A DNA stretch of 64,000 bases from positions 1 through 64,000 of the forward strand of contig NZ_JAVFWN010000005.1 of NCBI RefSeq assembly GCF_030929495.1, given 5' to 3'. The first letter of the stretch is position 1. Each line of letters opens with the position of its first letter. Below the pieces are notes generated by a model that was given only the letters and a program-made list of their open reading frames with translations, was not told the origin of the DNA and ran no database searches. Below, one piece after another: positions 27,880 through 36,768 of this stretch. Source of the stretch: Nocardioides sp. LHD-245. GTDB lineage: Bacteria > Actinomycetota > Actinomycetes > Propionibacteriales > Nocardioidaceae. Position numbers and translations under genes: made by a program.

Positions 27880-28788
27880 ATGGCGCGGCAGCCGGTCGTC
27901 GCGGGACGAGCCGAGCAGCTGCTCGGCTCCGCCGTGGTCGCCACCGCCCCGGTGGCGGGCGGCGACATCGCGACCGCGGTCAAGCTGCGCCTCTCCAGCG
28001 GGCGCACGGCGTTCCTGAAGACACTCAGCACGGCGCCGCCGCGGTTCTTCGCGCATGAGGCCGCCGGTCTGCGCTGGCTGGCCGAGGCGACGCCCAGCGG
28101 TGGCGTGGCCGCGGCCGAGGTGCTCGCCGTCGACACCGACTGCCTGATCCTCGACTGGGTCGAGACCGCCCGGCCCAGCGCCGAGGCCGCGGGGGCCTTC
28201 GGTCGCGCCCTGGCCGCGACGCACGCGTACGGCGCGCCCTGCTTCGGGCTGGACGTGGAGGGGTCCGGGGGGTCCACGGGGGGCGGAGCCCCCCGTGTGG
28301 AGGGGTACATCGGGCGGCTGCCCCTGCCCAACCGGCCGCTGCCGAGCTGGGCCGAGTTCCACGCCGAGCGCCGGATCGCGCCCTACCTCAAGGTGCTGCG
28401 CGACAAGGACATCATCAGCGCCGAGGACGCCGCCACGATCGAGACCGCGGCCGCGCGCGGTCCGTCGATCGTGCCGATCGAGCCGCCCGCCCGCCTGCAC
28501 GGCGACCTGTGGAACGGCAACGTGCTGTGGGCCGCCGGCGACCGTGTGGTCGTCATCGACCCGGCGGCGTACGGCGGGCACCGCGAGGTGGATCTCGCCA
28601 TGCTGGCGCTGTTCGGCCTCCCGCAGCTGCCGCAGGTGATGGCGGCGTACCACGAGGCGACGCCACTGGCCGATGGCTGGGAGGAGCGGCTGGGCTACCA
28701 CCAGCTGTTCCCGCTGCTCGTCCACGCCTGCCTCTTCGGCGGCCAGTACGGCGCCCGCGCGGCCCGGGTCGCGCAGCGCTACCTGTAG
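27880..28788 (+). CDS. Fructosamine/ketosamine-3-kinase family protein
   Basis: A 302-residue APH-fold kinase relative of the fructosamine kinase family, which phosphorylates protein-bound sugar adducts and so starts their removal. Seen: FLKTLSTAPPRFFAHEAAGL (ATP lysine region), the catalytic-loop motif ARLHGDLWNGNVLW and the metal motif VVIDPAAYGGHREVDLAM. ATG 27880 follows a GAGGGGGGA site. A GC-hairpin insertion around residues 127-141 (SGGSTGGGAPRVEG) adds a low-complexity loop between the lobes and is not seen in typical members. Confidence 0.88.
   Translation: MARQPVVAGRAEQLLGSAVVATAPVAGGDIATAVKLRLSSGRTAFLKTLSTAPPRFFAHEAAGLRWLAEATPSGGVAAAEVLAVDTDCLILDWVETARPSAEAAGAFGRALAATHAYGAPCFGLDVEGSGGSTGGGAPRVEGYIGRLPLPNRPLPSWAEFHAERRIAPYLKVLRDKDIISAEDAATIETAAARGPSIVPIEPPARLHGDLWNGNVLWAAGDRVVVIDPAAYGGHREVDLAMLALFGLPQLPQVMAAYHEATPLADGWEERLGYHQLFPLLVHACLFGGQYGARAARVAQRYL
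28275..28297. repeat. GC hairpin inside the fructosamine-kinase-like gene
   Basis: CACGGGGGGC (28275-28284) and GCCCCCCGTG (28288-28297) form a perfect 10-base-pair stem around GGA. The unit is in frame and encodes glycine-rich sequence. It resembles GC-rich palindromes dispersed in actinobacterial genomes. Confidence 0.8.
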
Positions 28789-28823
28789 CCGGCGGCACCC
28801 GCCTCGCCCCGTAGCCTGGCGCC

Positions 28824-29294
28824 GTGCCGGATCCCCAGCTCGACACCCAACTCGACACCCAGCTCGACACCCAGCTCATCACGGTCAGCGCCGTCGTCCT
28901 CCGCGACCCGGCCGGCGCGGTGCTCACGGTCCGCAAGCGCGGCACCCACCGCTTCATGCTGCCCGGCGGCAAGCCGGAGCCGGGCGAGAGCGCGGCGCAG
29001 ACCGCCGTGCGCGAGTGCCACGAGGAGCTGGGCGCCGTGCTCGACCCGGCCGGCCTGCGTCTGGTCGGCACCTTCCGCGCGGCGGCGGCCAACGAGGCCG
29101 GGTTCGAGGTCGCGGCCACCGTCTTCGAGCACCCGGCCCAGGTCGCGGTCGTCCCGGCGGCGGAGATCGCCGAGCTGCGCTGGCTGCCCGCGGGCGCTCG
29201 GCCCCTGCCCGCCGATCTCGCGCCGCTCCTGGCCGAGCACGTCCTCCCCGCCCTCGACCGCCTCTCAGCCACCACTCAGGCCGATCGGCCATGA
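28824..29294 (+). CDS. Nudix hydrolase
   Basis: A 156-residue Nudix protein. The Nudix box is complete: [20 protein letters not shown] followed by ELG, matching GX5EX7REUXEEXGU (with C-H-E-E-L). Members split nucleoside diphosphates linked to another group; the substrate cannot be told. The N-terminus carries three in-frame 12-base repeats (QLDT units). GTG at 28824 follows no strong ribosome site, and a start after the repeats ([10 protein letters not shown]) has no good codon. It ends seven bases before the response regulator. Confidence 0.9.
   Translation: MPDPQLDTQLDTQLDTQLITVSAVVLRDPAGAVLTVRKRGTHRFMLPGGKPEPGESAAQTAVRECHEELGAVLDPAGLRLVGTFRAAAANEAGFEVAATVFEHPAQVAVVPAAEIAELRWLPAGARPLPADLAPLLAEHVLPALDRLSATTQADRP
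28836..28877 (+). repeat. 12-bp tandem repeat in Nudix N-terminus
   Basis: Three units of CAGCTCGACACC (second with one change) at 28836-28871 and half of a fourth. They encode QLDT repeats and could change length by slippage without breaking frame. Confidence 0.85.
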
Positions 29295-29301
29295 TGGGGG
29301 C

Positions 29302-30015
29302 GTGTCTGCCCGTACCGCCACTCCGCACCGCATCCTCGTCGTCGACGACGACCGCGCCGTGCGGGAGTCGCTGAGGCGCTCGCTCGCCTTCAACGGGTAC
29401 GACGTGCACCTGGCCGGCGACGGCGCGGAGGCGCTCGCCGGGATCGGCGCGGTCGCGCCCGACGTCGTCGTGATGGACGTGATGATGCCCAAGCTCGACG
29501 GGCTCGAGGCGACCCGGGCGCTGCGGGCCGCCGGGAACGACGTACCCATCCTCGTGCTGACCGCGCGCGACGCCGTGGGCGACCGGGTGGAGGGGCTGGA
29601 CGCCGGGGCGGACGACTACCTGACCAAGCCGTTCGCGCTGGAGGAGCTGCTCGCGCGGCTGCGGGCGCTGCTGCGCCGGGTCGCGCCGATCGAGGACGGC
29701 GCCGAGGAGGAGGTCCTCTCGTTCGCCGACCTCACCATGAACGTCGCCACCCGCGAGGTGCGCCGAGGCAGCCGCTCGATCGAGCTGACCCGCACCGAGT
29801 TCACCCTGCTGGAGATGTTCCTGCGCCGTCCGCGCCGGGTGCTCGACCGCAGCTTCATCCTCGAGGAGGTGTGGGGCTACGACTTCCCCACGACGGCCAA
29901 CTCGCTCGAGGTGTACGTCGGCTACCTGCGCCGCAAGACCGAGGCCGAGGGCGAGCAGCGCCTGATCCACACCGTCCGCGGCATCGGGTACGTCCTGCGC
30001 GCGACAGAGTCATGA
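29302..30015 (+). CDS. OmpR-family response regulator (MprA-like)
   Basis: A 237-residue two-component regulator. Receiver domain: acidic pocket VVDDDRAVR, phospho-acceptor Asp in [13 protein letters not shown], Thr in VLTARD and Lys in YLTKPF. C-terminal winged helix: [16 protein letters not shown] ... [11 protein letters not shown]. Closest in feel to MprA/TcrA regulators of actinobacteria, which answer envelope stress. GTG at 29302. The sensor kinase starts seven bases after its stop codon. Confidence 0.92.
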   Translation: MSARTATPHRILVVDDDRAVRESLRRSLAFNGYDVHLAGDGAEALAGIGAVAPDVVVMDVMMPKLDGLEATRALRAAGNDVPILVLTARDAVGDRVEGLDAGADDYLTKPFALEELLARLRALLRRVAPIEDGAEEEVLSFADLTMNVATREVRRGSRSIELTRTEFTLLEMFLRRPRRVLDRSFILEEVWGYDFPTTANSLEVYVGYLRRKTEAEGEQRLIHTVRGIGYVLRATES

Positions 30016-30022
30016 GCCGCTC

Positions 30023-31462
30023 GTGACCGTTCCCTGGGGGCTGGGGGTCGGCCAGGGTCTCGGGGTCGGGCAGGGCCCTGACGGGCGCTGGCACTACCGC
30101 CGCTCCCTGGCCAGCCGGGTGATCTGGCTGACCACGATCGCCGTCGGCATGTCGGTGGCGCTGGTGGCGGTGGGGGCCTACATCACCGCGCGCGTGCAGA
30201 TGCAGGACACCCTCGACAACGCACTCGTCGACCGGGCCGAGAGAGCGGCCGACTCCGACAGCCTGCTGCAGGCGGGCTCGCAGGGCATCCCGTCCTGGGC
30301 GCTGGGCGCGGGCGATGTACGGATCGCGATCCTCGACTTCAACAACGGCACCCTGCGGATCCTCGACCGCGGCCCGACGCTGAAGCTGGGCCGGCCCGAG
30401 CTCGACGTCGCACAGGGTAAGCAGGACCGCAGCCTGCGCACCATCGTGCTGGCAGGCGAGCGCTACCGGATCGTCGCCGTGCCCACCCAGCAGAGCGGCG
30501 TCGCCCTGGTCATCGCCCAGCCGCTGGAGGACCAGGACCGCACCCTGCGCCGGCTCGGCTGGGTGACCGTGGCCTTCGGCGTCTTCGGCGTCATCGTCGC
30601 CGGCCTCGCCGGGTGGGCGGTCGCGAGCAACGGCCTGCGCCCGGTACGCCGGCTGAGCGGGTCGGTCGAGGAGATCGCGCGCACCGAGGACTTCACCCCG
30701 CTGCCGGTCGAGGGCGACGACGAGATGGCGCGACTGGCGACGGCGTTCAACCACCTGCTGGTGGCGCTGGACGCGAGCCGGATCCGGCAGCGGCAGCTGA
30801 TCGCCGACGCGAGCCACGAGCTGCGCACACCGCTGACCGCGCTGCGCACCAATATCGACCTGCTCACCATGACCGCCCGCGGCCCCGACGGCTTCGGCGC
30901 GCTGCCACCCGACGCGCGCGACGAGCTGCTCGACGACGTCCGCGCGCAGATCGAGGAGCTGACCACCCTGATCGGCGACCTCACCGAGCTCGCCCGCGAC
31001 GAGCCGATGCCCGTGCAGGTGGAGCCGGTCGACCTCGCCGACGTGGTGGACCACGCCGTGCAGCGGGTACGCCGCCGCGCGCCCAGCCTCGAGTTCGAGG
31101 TGTTCACGCGGCCGTGGTGGGTGATCGGCGAGGACGCCGAGCTGGAGCGCGCGGTGACCAACCTGCTGGACAACGCCGCCAAGTGGAGCCCCGAGGGAGG
31201 CCAGGTGACCGTCCGGCTCAGCGACGGGGTGCTGACCGTCGACGACCAGGGCCCGGGGATCGCGGAGGCCGATCGGGCCCAGATCTTCGACCGGTTCTGG
31301 CGCTCGCCCGACGCCCGGACGATGCCCGGCTCGGGCCTGGGGCTGGCGATCGTGCGCCAGGTCGCCCAACGTCATTCCGGCTCGGTCCAGGCCACGGCCA
31401 ATGCCAGTGGCGGCGCGCGCCTCGTACTCAAACTGCCCGGACGGGAGAACCCCCTTGCCTGA
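30023..31462 (+). CDS. Sensor histidine kinase (MprB-like)
   Basis: A 479-residue membrane kinase paired with the regulator upstream. It has two membrane segments (about residues 33-55 and 180-203) enclosing an extracytoplasmic sensor domain, then HAMP (NGLRPVRRLSGSVEEIA), a dimerisation helix with the phospho-His in DASHELRTPLTAL, and an ATPase domain with N, G1 and G2 boxes (NLLDNAAKWSP, DDQGPGI, GSGLGLAIVRQV). GTG 30023 is weakly supported; the first residues contain a direct repeat (GLGVGQ twice). It overlaps the lipoprotein start by eight bases. Confidence 0.92.
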   Translation: MTVPWGLGVGQGLGVGQGPDGRWHYRRSLASRVIWLTTIAVGMSVALVAVGAYITARVQMQDTLDNALVDRAERAADSDSLLQAGSQGIPSWALGAGDVRIAILDFNNGTLRILDRGPTLKLGRPELDVAQGKQDRSLRTIVLAGERYRIVAVPTQQSGVALVIAQPLEDQDRTLRRLGWVTVAFGVFGVIVAGLAGWAVASNGLRPVRRLSGSVEEIARTEDFTPLPVEGDDEMARLATAFNHLLVALDASRIRQRQLIADASHELRTPLTALRTNIDLLTMTARGPDGFGALPPDARDELLDDVRAQIEELTTLIGDLTELARDEPMPVQVEPVDLADVVDHAVQRVRRRAPSLEFEVFTRPWWVIGEDAELERAVTNLLDNAAKWSPEGGQVTVRLSDGVLTVDDQGPGIAEADRAQIFDRFWRSPDARTMPGSGLGLAIVRQVAQRHSGSVQATANASGGARLVLKLPGRENPLA

Positions 31463-32075
31463 CCCACGACGTGTCCGTTCCCCACGCGGGAGGTGGCGGT
31501 CCCGGCGCCGTGAGGTGCCCGGTGCCGCGGTGATCCTGCTGCCCCTGGTGGTGCTCCTGGCCGCGTGCGGGGGCGAGGAGGTCGGCGCCAAGCCCGAGCT
31601 CCCGACGGAGACACCGGCGCTGTGGAACCCGTGCGACGCGCTCGACGCCGCCTTCGTCAAGGCCGAGTTCGGCAGCGAGACCACCGAGCACGCCGGCACG
31701 CCCACCAAGCCGGAGTGCCGCTTCGCCCCGGCCGAGGGCAGCGGCGACGCCGTCGTGACGGCCAACTACCTGCTCTTCCCCGGCACCCTCGAGGAGGCGT
31801 GGAAGACGATGGGACAGCAGGCCGACGCCGACGTCCGCACGCCGACCGTCGACGGGGCCGACGACGCCCGGGTCGTGGTCAACGCCGCCGAGGACCAGCT
31901 CTACGTCACGGGCTTCGTGCAGAACGGCGACCTGATCCAGCAGGTCGACGTCGTGGATCCCGCGCCATACGACGAGAAGCGGATCGTGCGCGGCGTCACG
32001 GCTGCGCTCGGCCTGTTGTCCGAGCGCGCGGCCGAGACCGGCGCGGGCGCCGACCCGAGCGCGACCGGGAGCTGA
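31455..32075 (+). CDS. DUF3558-like lipoprotein
   Basis: About 206 residues. An arginine-rich N-terminus is followed by a hydrophobic stretch and lipobox (VILLPLVVLLAAC-G), so the mature protein should be anchored by a lipid on Cys near residue 36. The body (NPCDALDAAFVKAEFG, PECRFAP) resembles the DUF3558 lipoproteins of actinobacteria. TTG 31455 is chosen because GGGAG lies seven bases upstream and it overlaps the histidine kinase stop; a GTG at 31515 is the alternative but would leave almost no n-region. Coupling to the two-component genes suggests a sensor partner or target. Confidence 0.72.
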   Translation: MPDPRRVRSPRGRWRSRRREVPGAAVILLPLVVLLAACGGEEVGAKPELPTETPALWNPCDALDAAFVKAEFGSETTEHAGTPTKPECRFAPAEGSGDAVVTANYLLFPGTLEEAWKTMGQQADADVRTPTVDGADDARVVVNAAEDQLYVTGFVQNGDLIQQVDVVDPAPYDEKRIVRGVTAALGLLSERAAETGAGADPSATGS

Positions 32076-32084
32076 TCCACCCCG

Positions 32085-33032
32085 CTAGTCGGTGCCACCA
32101 TCTCCGTCGTGACGAGACAGGAACGCAGCCACGACCTCCAAGAAGTCACCCGGGTCGTCGAAGAACGGCGTATGGGATCCGCCTGCCACGACATGGAGGG
32201 CAGCGGACGGGATCGCCCTGGCGCTGAGCGCGACGAGGGCGGGCGAGGCGATGTCGTGCTCCCCCGTGATGACCAGGGCGGGGACGGACAGTTGGGGCAG
32301 ACGTTCCAGGCAGGTCCATCCACCGAGCCGGCCCGTCACGGCGAAGGTCTGCCCACCGGGACCCCACATCGCTTCGGTCACGCTGTCGTTGCCACCGTCC
32401 CGCGCCCGTCGCAGGGCCAGCGGCACCGGTCGGAGCCGGCAGCTGAACTGTTCGAGATAGGTCCGATAGGCGTCCGCATGGCCTGGGAGTCGCTGGTCGC
32501 CGGTCTCCAGCAATTCCCGGATGTCGGGCGGCAGGCGTTGACGGATCGCCTCGCCCTCGGCGAGATAGCGGTCCAGGTCGGAGGACGTGTCCGCGAGCAC
32601 GACACTGCGCAGACGACCCGGATCGGACAGCGCGATCTCCTGCGTCACCATGCCTCCGAAGCTGTGGCCGAGGACGTGGCACCGCCCCAGCCCGAGGCCG
32701 TCGATGACGGCACGGACCTGGGCGACGTAGGAGTGGATGCCGAGCGCGTCGACATCCACCTCGCGGGTCGACCTGCCGCAGCCGAGCTGATCGAAGAAGA
32801 CGACGCGCCGGCCCGTCAGCGCCAGGGCCGCCAGCGGCCACAGGACCTCGTGCGATACGCCGCCCGGTCCGCCGTGCACGCAGACGATGGGGGGCCGGTC
32901 GTCGCGATGCCCGACGACGCCGTACCACAGGAGCGAGCCGCCGAGGTCCAGGTGACCCTGCGAGGCCAGCGCGGGAGCACTGTCGAAACAGCGTCTCGCC
33001 ACGGCGGCGAGCTCGGCGCGACTCACGTCCAT
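32085..33032 (-). CDS. Proline-iminopeptidase-type alpha/beta hydrolase
   Basis: A 315-residue alpha/beta-hydrolase with the proline iminopeptidase pattern: oxyanion motif VHGGPGGVSHE, nucleophile elbow LGHSFGGMVTQE (Ser in GHSFGG), Asp in ITGEHDIASP and His in GGSHTPFFDDP. Such enzymes release N-terminal residues from small peptides or open related amides. ATG 33032 has no clear ribosome site but overlaps the M14 stop by ten bases, indicating coupling. It is the last gene of the DUF917-HyuA-M14 operon, so it probably handles a peptide-like product of that pathway. A convergent lipoprotein gene ends nine bases away. Confidence 0.87.
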   Translation of the reverse strand: MDVSRAELAAVARRCFDSAPALASQGHLDLGGSLLWYGVVGHRDDRPPIVCVHGGPGGVSHEVLWPLAALALTGRRVVFFDQLGCGRSTREVDVDALGIHSYVAQVRAVIDGLGLGRCHVLGHSFGGMVTQEIALSDPGRLRSVVLADTSSDLDRYLAEGEAIRQRLPPDIRELLETGDQRLPGHADAYRTYLEQFSCRLRPVPLALRRARDGGNDSVTEAMWGPGGQTFAVTGRLGGWTCLERLPQLSVPALVITGEHDIASPALVALSARAIPSAALHVVAGGSHTPFFDDPGDFLEVVAAFLSRHDGDGGTD

Positions 33033-35203
33033 CGGCGGCCGCCGAGACCGTTGAGCAATATCGTCGCCGCCGGCACGCTGAGGCTGCGATAGGTCGGATC
33101 GATGGTCATCAGGAGCACCTCGCCGGCGCCGTACCGCTCGCGCGTCATGACCGCGCGAGCGGCTGCGTCCAACGGGAGATCCTCGGTCACCAGATGCCTG
33201 ACCCCGGGTACGGGCTCGGGCCGGATCAGCGTCGCGAGGGCAGTCACGTCGGCCCCGCGCTCCAGAAGCAGGGCACCGTACTCCTCGAGCCCGGGCTCGC
33301 AGTCCACATGGGCCAGCAGCTCTCCCTCCCGCCACGCGCCGTGGACGTCCCACGAGCCTCGAACGCCCGCGAAGACGGGGTCGTCCGGGTCGTCGACAGA
33401 GAACCGCACGAGCCCCGTGCCGAGGTTCTCGCGCGAGACCCGACACGAGGTGATGCCCAGGGACGTCGCCAGCCGGGCGCCTCCCGCATCGACTCCGACG
33501 TACAGGCCCCCGCCGCGGACGAAGTCCCGGACAACCGCGGCACCGGCGGCCCCGAGCCCGTCGGGCGCCTCCTCGACCATCCACGGGGACCGGTGCCACA
33601 CGCTCGCAGCGCCGCTGCCGTGCAGGATCGCGTCCGCGTCACCGTTGGGCACCAGCAGTACGTCGACCCCGACCAGCGCGCCACGATCTCGGATCATCGA
33701 CGCGTCGATGACGACATGGGCGACATCGGCGGCGTCCAGCGCACGGCGAACGCCACCGAGGATGCCCTCGGCGGCGAAGTCCTTGACCCCCTGGCCCCCA
33801 TAGACCGCCACCACGCCCGTTGCGGGCGCAGACCGTCCCGCCGGTGGTTCTCCGCTGGGCGAGGGCAGTACTGTCAATGGCGCCGTCTCCCATGCGCATC
33901 TGTCCTCGTGCGAGAGACTCTCGGACGGTATGACCCTCAGGCCAAGATTCGCGACCAGGCTCTGGTGCTGCGAGGCACGCAGGTCGAGGAGCACCGAGAC
34001 CGTCGTCGCGCGCGCCTGGCCGCGGGGCACGAGCACGGCTGTCTCGTCCCCACACCGCACGACGGCGTGCGCGATCTCGTGGGCGGCCAGCAGATCCAGC
34101 GCGAGGTCGAGACCGTGCTGGGCGGGCCCTCGCTCGACGGGCAGCAGATAGAAGCCCGTCTCCTCCATCCCGGATCGGGTCACCTCAGCCACGCCCGCCA
34201 GGAGTCGCTCGGCGTCCGTCGCGGCGAGGCGGGCGACGGCCAGGCCCGCCGCCACCTTGTGCCGCAGCCGCTCCTCCCAGCGCACGGCGCCAGGGAGTCG
34301 GGTGCTCTCCGTGATGAAGGACGTCACCCCGCGCAGGGACATCGCGCGGGTGAAGCGCGTCTCGGGATGTTGGGCGAGGTGCTCGAAACGGGTGTCGAGC
34401 AGCCTCGGCCACCCATGCCGGCCGTCCGCGCGATACAGGTGCGGCAGGCCGTCGCGTCGCCAGGCCTCAGCGATGGCCTCGCCGTAGCGGGCCGTCTCAC
34501 GCCACCTCGCGGACTCGACGGGATCTGGAGGGCACGGCCCGGTCGGCGGGGCGAGACAGGGCTCCGGATGGGCTCGGCCGAGGCTGACGGCGTCCTCGTG
34601 CACCTCCCAGGCCAGGACCGGATGCCAACGGGTGACGATCTGGTTCAGCGCCACGGTCTCCGGCTCGAGAAGGTACAGGAACTCGCGTGCCACCTGGATG
34701 CCGTACGCATTCCCGTAAGCGCCGACCGCCGGGGCCTGCGGGAAGTCGGTCCAGGTCCGCAGTGCACACTCACGGCCGTCGGGGTTCAGGAGGGGAACGA
34801 TGAGGACGAGCGCGCCGCCGTAGGGAGAACGTGGGCCCTCGAGGTCACGGCTCAGCAGGTCAGCGAGCTGGAGGAGTGCCTCGACCTGGGCCGCCTCGTT
34901 GCCGTAGTTGCTCGCCAGGAACAGGATCGGCGCGGGGAGACCCGCGGGCCAGCGGGCACGACCTCCCGTCCCGAGCGAGAGCTCGCGCGCCGCCTCGCGG
35001 ACCTCCGCGGCCCGGGCGAGTGTGCCCGCACTGCCGAGGACGAGCACGGGAATGGGTGCTCCGAGCCGGCTGTGCCCTGCGATCTCGAGGACCGCCGTGT
35101 CGCGCCGGGCGATACGGCGGGCCTCACCTAGCGCCTGCTCCGCGGTGAGCAGCCGGTCGGCGCGCGGCTGGATGTCCTCCACCGACTCCGGAAGTGTCCT
35201 CAT
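33023..35203 (-). CDS. M14-type carboxypeptidase relative with C-terminal GATase1-like domain
   Basis: A 726-residue protein. The first 350 residues follow the M14 zinc-carboxypeptidase fold: LNPDG at 140-143, WEVHED with the second-site His202, and the catalytic Glu299 in SFITESTRL. The first zinc motif HxxE is changed: the residue before GNE is Tyr100 (ASNYGNEAAQ), so one zinc ligand seems to be missing. The C-terminal half (from about 470; VVAVYGGQGVKDF, VLLVPNGDAD, RDFVRGGGLYVGVDAGG) resembles a class I amidotransferase-like/ThuA-type domain. No signal peptide. Overlaps both neighbours by four to ten bases. Probably an amidohydrolase or binding protein for a peptide-like substrate; activity is uncertain. 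Confidence 0.75.
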   Translation of the reverse strand: MRTLPESVEDIQPRADRLLTAEQALGEARRIARRDTAVLEIAGHSRLGAPIPVLVLGSAGTLARAAEVREAARELSLGTGGRARWPAGLPAPILFLASNYGNEAAQVEALLQLADLLSRDLEGPRSPYGGALVLIVPLLNPDGRECALRTWTDFPQAPAVGAYGNAYGIQVAREFLYLLEPETVALNQIVTRWHPVLAWEVHEDAVSLGRAHPEPCLAPPTGPCPPDPVESARWRETARYGEAIAEAWRRDGLPHLYRADGRHGWPRLLDTRFEHLAQHPETRFTRAMSLRGVTSFITESTRLPGAVRWEERLRHKVAAGLAVARLAATDAERLLAGVAEVTRSGMEETGFYLLPVERGPAQHGLDLALDLLAAHEIAHAVVRCGDETAVLVPRGQARATTVSVLLDLRASQHQSLVANLGLRVIPSESLSHEDRCAWETAPLTVLPSPSGEPPAGRSAPATGVVAVYGGQGVKDFAAEGILGGVRRALDAADVAHVVIDASMIRDRGALVGVDVLLVPNGDADAILHGSGAASVWHRSPWMVEEAPDGLGAAGAAVVRDFVRGGGLYVGVDAGGARLATSLGITSCRVSRENLGTGLVRFSVDDPDDPVFAGVRGSWDVHGAWREGELLAHVDCEPGLEEYGALLLERGADVTALATLIRPEPVPGVRHLVTEDLPLDAAARAVMTRERYGAGEVLLMTIDPTYRSLSVPAATILLNGLGGRRWT

Positions 35204-36768
35204 CGGCTCGACGCCCTCGCGATCGGACCAGCGGCACGCACCCGAAGCCGTACCGCACCATCGGCGGCGTAGGCCAAGGGCGTCTCCTCGACCGCGATGA
35301 CGGAGGTCTCCCGCGGGTCGGCTCCGGCGGCCAGGGCATAGTCGATGGCGGCACGGTGAGCGTCCGCGACGGCGCGTTCGCGCTCCGGGCCGCTGGCGTG
35401 GGTGACGAGATCCACTTCACGACTCACCCGGGCGACGGCAGCGCCGACGGCGTTCGCCGACTCGAAGTGCTCCGGTCTCAGGAGCTCCAGATCGAAGTCC
35501 TTCTCATCGAAGAGCTCGCTCGCTCCGCCCACGACGACAGCGACGGATGTCTGCTCGCCCGCGATGTGGAAACGACCCACGGCGGTGCGCAGCAGCCGCG
35601 TCGCCTCCGCCATCGCCCAGCGCAGTTCGCGCTGGTGGGAGGCCAGTCCGGCCGCGTGGCCGAGCCTCATACGTCGAGCCCAGACCGCGGCATCGGTCAT
35701 CGTGAGCGTGTCTCCACCGAACACCACCGCGCGGTCCTTCAAGGCGGCGCCCACACTGTGCGGCCCGACGCGCGTGCCTGCCCCTCGTCCATGGATCACC
35801 GACCCTCCGCCGAGTCCGATGGAGATCACATCGGGCATGCGGAAGTTGGCGCGGACGCCGCCGACGCTGGCCCCCGCGACCGATGAGCGGGGCCGTCCGC
35901 CGACGAGTACACCGATGTCTGTCGAGGTGCCGCCGACGTCCACGACGATCGCCTCGTCGATTCCGGCCAGGTGCTGCGCCCCGACGATGCTGCTGGCCGG
36001 GCCGCTGCCGATCGAGAGGACGGGGTAACGGGTCGCGACGTCCCCGGACATCAGCGTGCCGTCGTTCTGGACCACATAGGTGTCGCAGGCGACCCCGGAG
36101 GCACGCAAGGCGGCCTCGACCGAGCGGACGAGCTCCGCAGCGACCCCGGCGAGAGCGGCATTGAGCGCCGCCGCGCTCTCCCGGTCGACGAGTCCCAGGG
36201 AACCGATCTCATGGCTGAGCGAGATCGGGATCTCTCCCGCGACCTCGCGGATGATTTCCCGGGCCCGCAGCTCCTGGTCGGGGAAGTGCGGCGAGAACAC
36301 ACCGGTCACGGCGAAGGCGTCACACGTCGCGGCTGCGTCCTCCGCGAATCGACGGATCAGGTCGTCGTCGAAGACGCCGATCTCTGTTCCGTCTGTCTCG
36401 AACCCGCCCGGCGCGATCAGTGCAGCGCCGACCGTGGAGGCGCGGAGGTCCTCCGGCCAGTCGCAGAGGAGGCGGAGGGCGGTGGTAGCCGGGGCTCCGA
36501 TGCGCAACTGGGCCACCCGCAGGAGGTTCCGCCGCTGGAGGAGCGCATTGGTCGCCAGTGTCGTGCTGACCATGACGTGCCCGACGCGAGCCGGATCGAG
36601 GCCAGCAGTGTCGAGGGCGAGCGAGATGGCGGAGATGATTCCCGAGACGACGTCCGCAGTCGTCGGCGACTTGCACTTGGTGCGGACGGAGAGGTCGTCG
36701 TCCAGAAGAACCGCATCGGTGTTCGTGCCGCCGACGTCGATGCCGAGCCGGAAGTCCGCGCGGCTCAC
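35200..36768 (-). CDS. Hydantoinase A/oxoprolinase-family protein (short form)
   Basis: A 522-residue HyuA-type ASKHA protein with IDVGGTNTDAVLLDDDL at the N-terminus and VVDVGGTSTDIGVL near residue 275. Such proteins use ATP to open cyclic amides like hydantoins or 5-oxoproline. It is shorter than the 637- and 709-residue HyuA subunits of the carboxylase locus, lacking part of the C-terminal region. No HyuB partner is nearby; instead it is coupled with a DUF917 protein (GTGA overlap upstream) and the M14 relative (ATGA overlap downstream). This HyuA-DUF917 pairing is common in other genomes. Confidence 0.87.
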   Translation of the reverse strand: MSRADFRLGIDVGGTNTDAVLLDDDLSVRTKCKSPTTADVVSGIISAISLALDTAGLDPARVGHVMVSTTLATNALLQRRNLLRVAQLRIGAPATTALRLLCDWPEDLRASTVGAALIAPGGFETDGTEIGVFDDDLIRRFAEDAAATCDAFAVTGVFSPHFPDQELRAREIIREVAGEIPISLSHEIGSLGLVDRESAAALNAALAGVAAELVRSVEAALRASGVACDTYVVQNDGTLMSGDVATRYPVLSIGSGPASSIVGAQHLAGIDEAIVVDVGGTSTDIGVLVGGRPRSSVAGASVGGVRANFRMPDVISIGLGGGSVIHGRGAGTRVGPHSVGAALKDRAVVFGGDTLTMTDAAVWARRMRLGHAAGLASHQRELRWAMAEATRLLRTAVGRFHIAGEQTSVAVVVGGASELFDEKDFDLELLRPEHFESANAVGAAVARVSREVDLVTHASGPERERAVADAHRAAIDYALAAGADPRETSVIAVEETPLAYAADGAVRLRVRAAGPIARASSR

